Below, one piece after another: positions 1 to 7,660 of a stretch of 12,284 nucleotides of DNA. Location of the stretch: the NCBI GenBank assembly GCA_002070755.1, contig MWDY01000065.1:1-12284 (forward strand), given 5' to 3'. Origin of the DNA: Spirochaetes bacterium ADurb.Bin110. GTDB lineage: Bacteria; Spirochaetota; Spirochaetia; Treponematales; Rectinemataceae. The position numbers were made by a program, and so were the translations under genes. Positions within the stretch are counted from its first letter, which is position 1, and every line of letters begins with the position of its first letter. Under the pieces are notes generated by a model. That model did not search any database. It was given only the letters and a program-made list of their open reading frames with translations, and was not told the origin of the DNA.

Positions 1-342
1 AAAAAATCTAATTAAAAGCAGCAATACGCTAGTTATCTAAAAGCTAAGGATTGGCTTATAGGTAAAGCTATATAGATTTATATAGATTTAAAATTGCAAT
101 ATCGCGCTTGAACACAGCAATGTTTTTGTTTGATAGATTCGGGAAAGAAGGATTATGGTTTATCGCTGAATATTATTAAGAAACATGCAGACAAAGAGAG
201 GCATCGGCCGATCCTCCATCTATAGCCCCTTAGACCACTTAAGGCCTAGCAGGAAGTTTTCAGGCGCCGACGCTTAATTTCAGTATATTAAGAAGAATAT
301 TCATAATCAAGAAAAGGAATGCCACAATAAGCTGAGCCTATT
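1..342. other. Unassigned left-end sequence
   Basis: This stretch holds no open frame that I recognise on either strand. The first ~190 bases are AT-rich and contain a short tandem repeat (TATATAGATTTA-like, around 69-90). A patch near 200-275 is visibly richer in G and C and reads in short interrupted frames, which suits old mobile-element debris, but no family could be named. The right edge is set by the terminus of an IS3-type remnant beginning near 343. Confidence 0.4.
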
Positions 343-499
343 TGTCAAGAACACTTTTAGGAAAAATTAAAGTGGATATAGACCTTCATGCTACATCCTC
401 TAGCTCTCCAACGGAGAACTTACTTGCATAGATACTATCAGGTGTCTCATAGCTAAGTGACTCATGAAAGCGTTCTGAGTTGTAGAAATGAATATAGCG
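343..499 (-). mobile_element. IS3-family element, 3' end remnant
   Basis: The minus strand from 499 to 386 encodes the last 37 or so residues of an IS3-family (IS150-like) DDE transposase: RYIHFYNSERFHESLSYETP, then DSIYASKFSVGELEDVA and a TGA stop at 386-388. The Y-N-x-x-R-x-H-x-S-L-x-Y-x-T-P pattern is the conserved end of the rve-type integrase core in this family. Downstream of the stop, about 43 bases run to a TGTCAAGAACAC sequence at 343, which looks like the element's terminal inverted repeat with its TG end. Everything upstream of the integrase tail is missing; IS66 sequence takes over exactly at about 499. It is inactive. The family call is firm from the protein tail; the exact terminus is inferred. 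Confidence 0.8.
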
Positions 500-686
500 A
501 GCAACTCCTTTGGTTTCTTTGCCTCTGCAAGCTGCGCAAGGCCATTGATCTGCTTATGCATATCGGTGAAGCCAACAATAAGATAAATCCTTCGATTCTT
601 CCTGAGGTCATCCCCTATATCCCTTTTGGAAGAGAGGATACTCAGCTTCTCTTTACCTGAGGAACGGTGTAGGTTTGACGTTTACG
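499..686 (-). pseudogene. tnpB: IS66 tnpB fragment (left copy)
   Basis: The minus strand encodes an N-terminal piece of the IS66 accessory protein TnpB. The frame runs through D-D-L-R-K-N-R-R-I-Y and the family motif VGFTDMHKQINGL, then LAEAKKPKELL, where it is cut at 499 by the IS3 remnant. It is colinear base for base with 11932-12119 (offset 11433), with about 12 differences over 188 bases and an exact run of 122 bases (521-642). The outer edge near 686 marks where the two copies stop resembling each other. TnpB is required for IS66 transposition but has no known activity on its own; this fragment cannot be functional. No tnpC sequence accompanies it here. Confidence 0.85.
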
Positions 687-895
687 TTGCGACAACACGT
701 TCCGCATTTGATGGATACTATTCATTTGAGAAAATTCCCGTAGGATCCTATATTGTCCGTATAAAAAATGAAGCCCAAGATGCAGAAGAATTCATATCTC
801 GTTCAGTGGTTATACCGCCTGAAGGCGGCTACTGCGACTATATTGACCTGATTTATCAAGAGGCTTTAGAAATAAAAGAGATGGAATATGAATGA
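687..895 (+). pseudogene. C-terminal fragment, Cna-B/prealbumin-like domain protein
   Basis: About 68 codons on the plus strand end with TGA at 893-895. The readable part includes FDGYYSFEKIPVGSYIVRIK, followed by ISRSVVIPPEGGYCDYIDLIY and an acidic tail. The pattern G-Y-Y-S-F-x-x-I-P-x-G-x-Y-x-V-R-I is typical of the last strands of carboxypeptidase-regulatory, SdrD_B or Cna-B-like beta-sandwich repeats found in secreted or surface proteins. The frame runs open leftwards to 626, but the bases before ~687 are antisense IS66 tnpB, so that start is an artefact of fusion. The natural 5' part of the gene is absent. I infer that a host gene was interrupted by the IS66 copy and only its end remains. 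The precise family and function are unknown. Confidence 0.55.
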
Positions 896-1028
896 ATTTA
901 GGGGTAAAGCGTTTATTGGGATTTCCCTTGCATTCAATTATACGCTATAGCATATATCAATCGAATATATTGAAAATTTTTTAAAGAATGAGATTCTATG
1001 CTATTGTTCGATATTAATTGAATTATTA
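896..1028. other. AT-rich convergent intergenic gap
   Basis: These 133 bases separate the truncated plus-strand gene fragment from the end of the minus-strand lacI-type gene. I see no gene and no convincing GC-rich stem followed by a T-run on either strand. Only short AT palindromes are present (for example GCTATAGC near 945-952). Where transcription of the operon ends is therefore not evident. Confidence 0.5.
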
Positions 1029-2060
1029 TTAAATAGAATCGACGCGATATGATGAGCTTGCTCGTACAATAAGACGAGCTTTAAGCACAATCTCCTGATG
1101 GACAATAGGTTTATTTGAATTGAGGGCTTCAAGTAGCAAATTGACTGCTCGACGAGCCATTGTAGTTTTAGAGCTACCGATACTTGTTAAAGGAAATGGG
1201 AAAAGAAATTTTGACTGTATATTATCGAAACCAACAATGGCATAGTCGCGAGGGTTTTGGAACCCATGCAGCTGAAGAGCGTACATAGCTTCATAGGCAA
1301 TAAGATCAGAAAAAGCCAAAATTGCAGTGAATTGAATTTTATCTTGAACTACCTCATCTATAACATGCTTACAATCCCCTGCGACAATGGGTACTTCTCT
1401 AACCATTCGTTCATCAAAGGCAAGGCCGGCAGATATAAGTGCTTCTTTATATCCAGCAAGTCGTTCAGATGCACTTGATATAAAAAGCGGACCATTAAGA
1501 AACAATATATTACGATGCCCAAGACCAAGCAAATGCTCTGTTGCAAGCCTACCACCCATAAAGTCATCGCAAACTACAGAAGTTGCACAATCGTCTCTAC
1601 CAATAAAATGTCTGCCAATAAGGACGAAAGGAATGTTTTGATTAATTAGAAATGTTAGATTCTCATCGCTCTGTTGGGTTGGGCAAATGATGATGCCATC
1701 GACCATTCTGCTAAGAGCAAGCCTAATTGCTTCAGCTTCATTTTCTGGATTTTCGTCAGTATTGATTATAAAAGTACTGTAATGGTGTCTGCGAAGGCCA
1801 GTTTCAATCTCTCGAACTATTATCGCAAAATGTGGATTCGATATGTCCCCGAGGATAACGGCAACTGTTTTAGAATGCCCTGATCGAAGAGCGCCTGCTA
1901 TTGAGTCGCCGATATACCCCATCTCTTTTGCAACCTCTTGTATTTTCTGTCGTGTTTGAAGAGAGATATCATCTTTATTTTTTAGTGCTCGAGATACTGT
2001 ATTAATTGTATAGCCGGTTTTTGCAGCTATGTCTTTCAAAGTGACCCGCGAATTTCTCAT
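1029..2060 (-). CDS. LacI/PurR-family transcriptional regulator
   Basis: A 343-residue protein of standard family length. An N-terminal helix-turn-helix (residues ~6-25, VTLKDIAAKTGYTINTVSRAL) is followed by the hinge-helix region (I-A-G-A-L-R-S-G-H-S) and a periplasmic-binding-protein-like effector domain with the usual VAVILGDISNPHF opening and I-V-G-F-D-N motif near the end. The frame is open to a TTG at 2075, but ATG at 2060 is preferred because AAGGAAG (2065-2071 on the complement) lies four bases before it. It is the last gene of the cluster, 71 bases after the activase. The likely effector is the imported substrate or a product of the radical enzyme. The CG-centred palindromes at 5119-5136 and 9712-9729 are its likely operators. 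Repressor function is inferred from family and context. Confidence 0.93.
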   Translation of the reverse strand: MRNSRVTLKDIAAKTGYTINTVSRALKNKDDISLQTRQKIQEVAKEMGYIGDSIAGALRSGHSKTVAVILGDISNPHFAIIVREIETGLRRHHYSTFIINTDENPENEAEAIRLALSRMVDGIIICPTQQSDENLTFLINQNIPFVLIGRHFIGRDDCATSVVCDDFMGGRLATEHLLGLGHRNILFLNGPLFISSASERLAGYKEALISAGLAFDERMVREVPIVAGDCKHVIDEVVQDKIQFTAILAFSDLIAYEAMYALQLHGFQNPRDYAIVGFDNIQSKFLFPFPLTSIGSSKTTMARRAVNLLLEALNSNKPIVHQEIVLKARLIVRASSSYRVDSI

Positions 2061-2113
2061 TGTTCTTCCTTGCAATACCCCTTAATAATTAATATAAAGT
2101 AATGCTAGGCAAT

Positions 2114-2127
2114 ATATGGATCCATAT
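2114..2127. promoter_or_regulatory. Perfect 14-bp palindrome before lacI-type gene
   Basis: ATATGGATCCATAT is perfectly symmetric and sits between the activase stop (2132) and the regulator start (2060). It is too weak and too AT-rich for a classical terminator and does not match the two CG-centred operators. It may be a regulator site for the lacI-type gene, or chance. Confidence 0.25.
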
Positions 2128-2131
2128 TTTT

Positions 2132-3031
2132 CTATAATATCACAGTTTCAAGCCCTAATTCGTCAAAGAATGAAGGATCAAGATTAGGTACCTTTTTGTC
2201 AAATTCTTGCCCACTGTATATTCTTCTAAGCATAGGATATTTAGCTCCTGCAAAAGGATTATAAGGCAATAACTCGACCCGGACATTATCTTTTGCTTCT
2301 TTCAGACGTTGGGCAGTTGCTCTCATGTTCGCGGGATCATCATTATATCCAGGAATGATCGGAATACGTGCTATAAATGGCTTGCCTGATGAAATCAATA
2401 GGCTAAGATTAGACTGAATTAGATTATTATCAACCCCTGTTCCTTTCTTATGAGCCTCTGGATCCATATGCTTTATATCGAACAAAATCAAGTCAGCCAA
2501 ATCCATTGCCTTTTTAAAGATGTGAGTTTCAGCGAAACCTGATGTTTCTATTGCAACATGATGAGGCTTAAGAAAAGATATCAAATCAAATAAGAATCTT
2601 GGCTGAAAAAGAGGCTCACCACCAGAAAGAGTATAACCGCCATGCAAGGAGTCAAGGACATCAGAAAGGCGGAGGATCTTTTCTGAAAGATCCCTTGAAC
2701 TAATATAATATCCTGATTTTTGGATAAGACCTAATGGACAAATTTTTATGCAACGGCCCAGGCCTTGGCATTCAGGATGGTTACATGGCTTCAAACACAT
2801 GCCACAGTGTCTGCATCCATTTTCGCGAATCATGAGTTCTGGTTTTGGTGAAATTCCTTCGGGATTGTGGCACCAAATACATGATAAAGGACAGCCTTTG
2901 AGGAAAATAGTTACTCTTACTCCAGGCCCATCATGAACAGTTAATTCTTTGATATCAAAAATACAGCCTTCAGTATAGGAAGGCTGAGTTTGAATCATTT
3001 CAGAATTTATTGGCGAAACATTATAATTCAA
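2132..3031 (-). CDS. Glycyl-radical enzyme activase (radical SAM)
   Basis: A 299-residue radical SAM protein of the PflA type. It uses S-adenosylmethionine and a reduced [4Fe-4S] cluster to make the glycyl radical on its partner enzyme. The cluster motif C-P-L-S-C-I-W-C (Cys47, 51, 54) follows the family signature F-D-I-K-E-L-T-V-H-D-G-P-G-V-R. An inserted ferredoxin-like segment (residues ~73-99) has cysteines at 73, 76, 79, 83, 88, 94 and 98, as in activases of glycyl radical eliminases/lyases, whereas PflA itself lacks this insert. S-G-G-E-P at ~136-140 is the SAM-binding motif. The TTG start at 3031 overlaps the TGA of the preceding enzyme gene by two bases, with GGAG eight bases upstream, which suggests translational coupling. 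A later in-frame ATG at 2998 has no good ribosome site. The partner is almost certainly the adjacent enzyme. Confidence 0.94.
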   Translation of the reverse strand: MNYNVSPINSEMIQTQPSYTEGCIFDIKELTVHDGPGVRVTIFLKGCPLSCIWCHNPEGISPKPELMIRENGCRHCGMCLKPCNHPECQGLGRCIKICPLGLIQKSGYYISSRDLSEKILRLSDVLDSLHGGYTLSGGEPLFQPRFLFDLISFLKPHHVAIETSGFAETHIFKKAMDLADLILFDIKHMDPEAHKKGTGVDNNLIQSNLSLLISSGKPFIARIPIIPGYNDDPANMRATAQRLKEAKDNVRVELLPYNPFAGAKYPMLRRIYSGQEFDKKVPNLDPSFFDELGLETVIL

Positions 3032-5088
3032 AAGCTATACTCCGTACGACGAATGACATGATCTTGATATTCTTTATTAAGCTCTACAAAATATGCACTC
3101 CAACCCCATACTCTAACGATCAAATTGCCATATCGCTCAGGATGGAGCTGGGCATCGAGGAGTGCTTCTCTATTTACGGCATTAAGCTGGAATTGGTGTC
3201 CGCCGAGTTTCATAAATAGACGAACGAGGCTTGCAACTTTTTCAATGCTATCTTTATCTTGGAACAATGTGCTATGAAATTCCATAGTTAAAGGTCCGCC
3301 ATTGATTGTACGTTTTAGCTCAGGCCGCGCAAATGATTTCACAATAGATAATGGACCAGCTACTCTTGCGAAGAGGCTTGGAGAATAATTAGCGCTGAAC
3401 CACTCCCCCTTGCGCCTCCCATCGGGGCTAGCACCAAGGTCACGGGCATGCCATATGTAATACATCGCTGAGCCAGTGCCCGCACGAATTCGTCCTCCAC
3501 GATCATTATGTAAATTTTCAGTTGCATCTGCAAAAGTACTCAGCAAAAAGGATGCCAGAGAGTCAGTCTTAGGATCTGCATTGCCCATCTTTGGCGCTTC
3601 ATAGCGGAGTTTTGAAAGGAGCTCTTCATGGCCAGCAAAATCCTTGTCGATTGCATCGAGAAGCTCAGCCCAACTTAAGGACTTATCTTCATAAATATAT
3701 TTCCTAATAGCAGCAAGAGAATCTACCGCAGTCGAAATTCCGGTTCCATGAAAGCCATAATTGTTGTATTTGCACCCATAAGATATGTCGCGAGCTTTAT
3801 CAATACAGCCTTCCATTAGAAGAGACATAAAGGGAGCTGGGATCATCCATAGATTTTTTACATCAGAAGCAAGTTTATTCACCTCTATAAATATTTGTTT
3901 TTTTATTTCTTCAAGAAATTGCTCAAAATGTTCAAAGATTACAGGTTCATGAATGCAATGATCTACAATAGCGGGAAAATTCAATGCCGCAATATTAGGT
4001 ATATCCATTCCTTTGCCAGGAACAATGAATTCCCAGCAAGCTGCAACCACATAATCTTGGGCATCATTGGCCTGATATCCAAGAGAGATAAGCGCAGGAA
4101 TCACCACATCGTCATTTGAATATTGAGGAAATCCTAGGCCTTCCTTGGTAAGCTCAGTTCCAAGTTCGAATACCCTATCGGGAGTGAGCGAGCTGACCCG
4201 AATGTTAATTTTTGGATCAATAAGATGGAGTTCTTTACTTGCGCGCAAGCACATTTCTGATAACTTATTGAATAAATCTCTACCAAGAGCGGTTCCGCCC
4301 AATACTAGACTTTGACCATTATCGCCTTGCTGTACACCAGGATATAAATCGCTATCTCGATTGAAACTAAGAAAAAACTCTTCGAGAAGATCAAATGCCT
4401 GCTCCTCTGTCAAAGTACCATTATCTAAATCATTCTGTAGATAAGGAAATAGGTATTGATCAAACCTACCTATAGTATTGTGATATTCGCCTTCTATCCA
4501 TAAAGAAAAATGAAGAAACCTAAAAAATTGAAGGGCCTCAAGGAAATTTGTAGCGCCATAGCGAGGGACTCTTTCCAAAATTGCTGCAATATCAAGGCGG
4601 CCAATGCGGATCGCTTCATTTCTGTAGCGATCTGCTAGGTCAAGCAAAGCATCAATATCAGAAGCTACCACTTTAAGAAAAAGATAGCCTTCCTTATCTT
4701 CAGAGAGAAGACACTGATTTTGGCAAGCAATTACCTCTTTCTTGCGAGCTTCAAGACCGCTCGCTATTGTCAAAGCATAGTTAGGAGAGATATTGCAGAC
4801 ATATCCATGTTCATGAATATAATGCTTAGATTTGATATCTTGCCATTCTTCTTCAGTAAAAAGTGGAGGCAAGGCCTTAATAGTTCGCAAAAGTACAATA
4901 TGTTCCCCTTCCAAGATAACTGGACCTTCAGCGGCCATAACTGCAATAAAACGTTGGCCCATTCTTTCTATTGGAGAAAGATGCAGATCGGCAAAGCCTT
5001 GAGCAATATCATATGGAAATTCTTTTCTAAATTTATGATGACGTTTTTCACGAATGAAATCATACAGTTTCTGGACAGATTCTGTCAT
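3028..5088 (-). CDS. Glycyl radical enzyme, non-PFL type, unknown substrate
   Basis: A 686-residue glycyl radical enzyme. The PFL-type barrel includes G-R-F-D-Q-Y-L-F-P-Y (~207-216). The active-site loop reads VVAACWEFIVPGKGMD, giving one cysteine (Cys351) with glutamate two residues later (Glu353), as in dehydratase/lyase members (usually G-C-V-E). Pyruvate formate-lyase has two adjacent cysteines, so that activity is unlikely. The glycyl radical domain has R-V-W-G-W-S-A-Y-F-V-E-L, with the radical expected on Gly662; the usual form is R-V-x-G-Y/F-S. The protein is somewhat shorter than common members (about 750-850 residues), mainly at the N-terminal side. It acts in the cytoplasm under anoxia and needs the neighbouring activase. 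Its place after a sugar-type importer without a kinase suggests that a free polyol or deoxysugar-like compound is the substrate; that is inference. ATG at 5088 has AAGG about nine bases upstream. Confidence 0.93.
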   Translation of the reverse strand: MTESVQKLYDFIREKRHHKFRKEFPYDIAQGFADLHLSPIERMGQRFIAVMAAEGPVILEGEHIVLLRTIKALPPLFTEEEWQDIKSKHYIHEHGYVCNISPNYALTIASGLEARKKEVIACQNQCLLSEDKEGYLFLKVVASDIDALLDLADRYRNEAIRIGRLDIAAILERVPRYGATNFLEALQFFRFLHFSLWIEGEYHNTIGRFDQYLFPYLQNDLDNGTLTEEQAFDLLEEFFLSFNRDSDLYPGVQQGDNGQSLVLGGTALGRDLFNKLSEMCLRASKELHLIDPKINIRVSSLTPDRVFELGTELTKEGLGFPQYSNDDVVIPALISLGYQANDAQDYVVAACWEFIVPGKGMDIPNIAALNFPAIVDHCIHEPVIFEHFEQFLEEIKKQIFIEVNKLASDVKNLWMIPAPFMSLLMEGCIDKARDISYGCKYNNYGFHGTGISTAVDSLAAIRKYIYEDKSLSWAELLDAIDKDFAGHEELLSKLRYEAPKMGNADPKTDSLASFLLSTFADATENLHNDRGGRIRAGTGSAMYYIWHARDLGASPDGRRKGEWFSANYSPSLFARVAGPLSIVKSFARPELKRTINGGPLTMEFHSTLFQDKDSIEKVASLVRLFMKLGGHQFQLNAVNREALLDAQLHPERYGNLIVRVWGWSAYFVELNKEYQDHVIRRTEYSF

Positions 5089-5115
5089 ATATAATACCTT
5101 GCTTTTAATAAGATC

Positions 5116-5139
5116 GATAACATTAACGATAATGTTATC
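5116..5139. promoter_or_regulatory. LacI-type operator before the glycyl radical enzyme
   Basis: A 24-bp palindrome centred on CG (5127/5128) with perfect 10-bp arms, GATAACATTA and TAATGTTATC, and a single mismatched pair inside. Its 18-bp core, AACATTAACGATAATGTT (5119-5136), matches the site at 9712-9729 at 16 of 18 positions. CG-centred palindromes of this size are typical LacI-family operators. It lies 31-48 bases before the enzyme's start codon, in the 84-bp gap after the ATPase gene. The likely ligand is the regulator encoded at 1029-2060. Confidence 0.75.
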
Positions 5140-5142
5140 AGA

Positions 5143-5148
5143 ATTATC
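5143..5148 (-). promoter_or_regulatory. Candidate -10 box for the enzyme genes
   Basis: The complement reads GATAAT, six bases upstream of the operator core. This is the same -10 sequence at the same distance as in the promoter of the binding-protein gene. At 17 bases further upstream I find only CAGCAA, a poor -35, so this would be a weak or activator-independent secondary promoter. Readthrough from the transporter genes is equally possible. Confidence 0.4.
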
Positions 5149-5172
5149 ATCTATAATAGTGAAAATTGCTGC

Positions 5173-6696
5173 CTAAGGACAACCTGCACAAATGTATTCT
5201 ATTATGCGCTCCTGAGTCATCTCAGGCCCCTTTTGGACCTCTGCAATAACGCTGCCAGTTCTCATGATATAAATTCTATCGCTCATCCCTATTAATTCTG
5301 GCAATTCAGAACTGATCATAATAACAGCTACCCCTGAGGCCGCGATATCATCTATTATTTTATGTATTTCCGCCTTTGCATTTATATCTATTCCTCTAGT
5401 TGGCTCATCTAGAATAAGAAGCTTAGGATCTGTATTCAGCCACTTCCCAAAAACACAACGCTGTTGATTGCCGCCGCTCAAAGTGCCAACGAGTTGCTCA
5501 ATTGATCTAGCAACTATTGATAGTTCCTTAGTTAACCTATTAGCTGTCTCGTGCTCTCTTGAAGGACTAATCAAACCTACACGAGAAACCTTTTTAAGAG
5601 AAGAAAGCGTAAGATTTTCCCTAATAGTCATTTCGGAAATAAGACCTTCTTGCTTTCGATCCTCTGTAAGATAGGCTATTCCTTCATCGATAAGCTGATA
5701 TGGTTTTTTTCTTGTTATATTTTTGCCTTGATATTCTACATTTCCATCCTCAAAATCACGAATACCAAATATAGATTTAGCCAATTCTGTGCGGCCTGAA
5801 CCGACAAGACCGCCGATTCCTAAAATTTCACCTTTTCTTACCATAATATTGATAGGTTTTGTTTTTGAAGTGAGTTTCAGCCCTATAACGCGAAGAATTA
5901 CCTCGTCGGTTGGAATATGGGAAGAAGGAAAAAATTCGTTAATAGTTCGACCCACCATCATCTGAATGACTTTATCCGGTTTGAATTCATCCATAGAAAG
6001 TGTGCCGATATATTGGCCATCTCTAAGAACTGAAAGTCTATCTCCTATTTCTCGAAATTCTTCAAAGCGATGAGAAATATAAATTATACCGATCCCTTTT
6101 GAGCTCATTTTTCTAATAAGGTCAAAAAGAATTGCTATTTCACGAGCAGTTAGGCTAGCTGTTGGTTCATCCATGATAACTATTTTTGAATCATAGGAAA
6201 GTGCTTTTGCAATTTCAACAATTTGTTGTTGAGCAGTAGATAGTCGGCCGACGAGTGTAGAAGGATTAATATCAGTGCTAAGCGATTGTAAAAGCTCTTT
6301 GCTTTTTATATACATAGTCTCTTTATCCCTAAATCCATGCTTCGTAGGTTCTCGACCAAGAAAAATATTATGCGCTATATCAAGATTTGAGCACAAATTC
6401 AATTCTTGATGGATAAATGCAATGCCATTTGTTCGTGCTGTTCTTGCATTATGAAACTCAACTGCGCGACCTTTTAGGAATATTTGGCCTTCATCGGGTG
6501 GAATAAGGCCACCAAGTATTTTCATAAGCGTAGATTTTCCAGCGCCATTCTCGCCAACGAGAACATGCACTTCTCCTGCCAATAACTCAAAGTTAACAGA
6601 ACGGAGAATCTTAACATCGCTATTTTTTATTGGCTTGCCGTCAGTCCCATAAATGAATTTTGTAATATTTTTCATTTGAAGTAGAGGTGCATTCAT
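5173..6696 (-). CDS. Sugar ABC transporter ATPase, two-domain (RbsA/MglA type)
   Basis: A 507-residue protein with two fused ABC ATPase domains, the usual length for the ribose/galactose/xylose importer class (CUT2). Domain one has Walker A G-E-N-G-A-G-K-S (~48-55), signature L-S-T-A-Q-Q-Q (~152-158), Walker B IVIMDEP (~172-178) and the H-loop I-S-H-R (~207-210). Domain two has the degenerate Walker A G-L-V-G-S-G-R-T-E (~296-304), signature L-S-G-G-N-Q-Q (~406-412) and L-L-I-L-D-E-P-T-R-G-I-D (~426-437), as normal for this class. It would power uptake through the two permeases encoded just before it; ten bases separate it from the second permease gene. ATG at 6696 is preceded by GAGAGGA. The exact sugar cannot be told from this subunit. 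Confidence 0.95.
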   Translation of the reverse strand: MNAPLLQMKNITKFIYGTDGKPIKNSDVKILRSVNFELLAGEVHVLVGENGAGKSTLMKILGGLIPPDEGQIFLKGRAVEFHNARTARTNGIAFIHQELNLCSNLDIAHNIFLGREPTKHGFRDKETMYIKSKELLQSLSTDINPSTLVGRLSTAQQQIVEIAKALSYDSKIVIMDEPTASLTAREIAILFDLIRKMSSKGIGIIYISHRFEEFREIGDRLSVLRDGQYIGTLSMDEFKPDKVIQMMVGRTINEFFPSSHIPTDEVILRVIGLKLTSKTKPINIMVRKGEILGIGGLVGSGRTELAKSIFGIRDFEDGNVEYQGKNITRKKPYQLIDEGIAYLTEDRKQEGLISEMTIRENLTLSSLKKVSRVGLISPSREHETANRLTKELSIVARSIEQLVGTLSGGNQQRCVFGKWLNTDPKLLILDEPTRGIDINAKAEIHKIIDDIAASGVAVIMISSELPELIGMSDRIYIMRTGSVIAEVQKGPEMTQERIIEYICAGCP

Positions 6697-6706
6697 AATA
6701 TCCTCT

Positions 6707-7660
6707 CTATAACGCCTTATTTTTCACGTTTTCAAATATAATTGCTATTAAAATAATTACTCCTTGTACAGCCATATAAAGATGGTAGGAGATTCCCATA
6801 AGATTAATGCAGTTCTCAATTATTTTTATTGATAAAACTCCAAATAGGGTGCCAGTGATAGATCCAACTCCTCCAAAGAGACTTGTTCCACCAACAATTG
6901 CTGCAGTAATAACCTCGAAATTGAAATTACCTCCTCCCATATTAGGCTGAGCTGCGTTGACTCGTATAGTAAAAAGCATTCCTGCCAACGCCGCTAATAG
7001 CCCTGAAGCAATATAAACAGAAACATTAATTTTAGAGATTGGTACTCCACTTACTTCTGCTGCTTTCGCATTATATCCAAAGGCACGCAAACTTCGACCA
7101 AATATTCCTTTATTAATGATAATATAAAATATTAGAAGGACGACCGCAGCAATAAAGACAGAAGAAGGAAGCCCTAACATTTCGGTTCTTCCAATTGCTA
7201 AAAAACCTTCAGGAAGCCTACTGACTATAGAGCCTTGACTTACAATCTGTGCAAGACCATAAATGATGTAGCCAGAACCAAGCGTAGTGATAAAAGCAGG
7301 TACCTTCATGAATTGAATGATAAAGCCATTCAATGATCCAAATGCAATGCCTACTATAAACGTAGCAAGCACAACAGCAGGAATAGGCCATTGATATATC
7401 TTTGCAAGAAGGCCAGATGTGATAGAGGCAAAGCCAACAATATAGCCCATTGAAAGATCAATACCGCCAGTCATGAGTACTAGTGTCATGCCGATACAAG
7501 CAATTAAGGGGATTGCTGACTGCTTAATTATTATTGCAAAATTATCCAATGCAAAAAAATTAGGAACTGCTATTGAGGCAATTATTGCAAGGATAAGAAA
7601 TATTAAAAAGCTTCCATTCTTTTTTGCAAAATAGCGAATTGAACTAAGGAGGGCATTCAT
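6707..7660 (-). CDS. Sugar ABC transporter permease (RbsC type), second copy
   Basis: A 317-residue hydrophobic protein of the branched-chain/ribose permease family (RbsC, CUT2). Several membrane helices are evident, the first at ~15-35 (S-F-L-I-F-L-I-L-A-I-I-A). The family motif GMTLVLMTGGIDLSMG lies at ~58-73, and a glycine-rich A-I-V-G-G-T-S-L-F-G-G-x-G-S loop near residue 255-268 is the expected contact with the ATPase. Its ATG overlaps the TGA of the upstream permease gene by four bases (ATGA), so the two are translationally coupled. The two permeases differ clearly in sequence and probably form a heterodimeric channel in the inner membrane, unlike the homodimer of the classical ribose system. 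The substrate is unknown. Confidence 0.94.
   Translation of the reverse strand: MNALLSSIRYFAKKNGSFLIFLILAIIASIAVPNFFALDNFAIIIKQSAIPLIACIGMTLVLMTGGIDLSMGYIVGFASITSGLLAKIYQWPIPAVVLATFIVGIAFGSLNGFIIQFMKVPAFITTLGSGYIIYGLAQIVSQGSIVSRLPEGFLAIGRTEMLGLPSSVFIAAVVLLIFYIIINKGIFGRSLRAFGYNAKAAEVSGVPISKINVSVYIASGLLAALAGMLFTIRVNAAQPNMGGGNFNFEVITAAIVGGTSLFGGVGSITGTLFGVLSIKIIENCINLMGISYHLYMAVQGVIILIAIIFENVKNKAL

Noticed and set aside
2060..2075. TTG start at 2075 for the LacI-type regulator
   Set aside because: The five extra residues contain the AAGGAAG ribosome site of the ATG at 2060, which also matches the usual N-terminus of the family.
3028..5088. Pyruvate formate-lyase (pflB)
   Set aside because: Only one active-site cysteine is present (A-C-W-E), not the adjacent pair, and the activase has the extra ferredoxin-like cysteine insert absent from PflA.
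4720..5094. 124-codon plus-strand open frame opposite the glycyl radical enzyme start
   Set aside because: It is antisense to a gene with clear family motifs, with low-complexity F/N/I-rich content and no ribosome site or domain signal.
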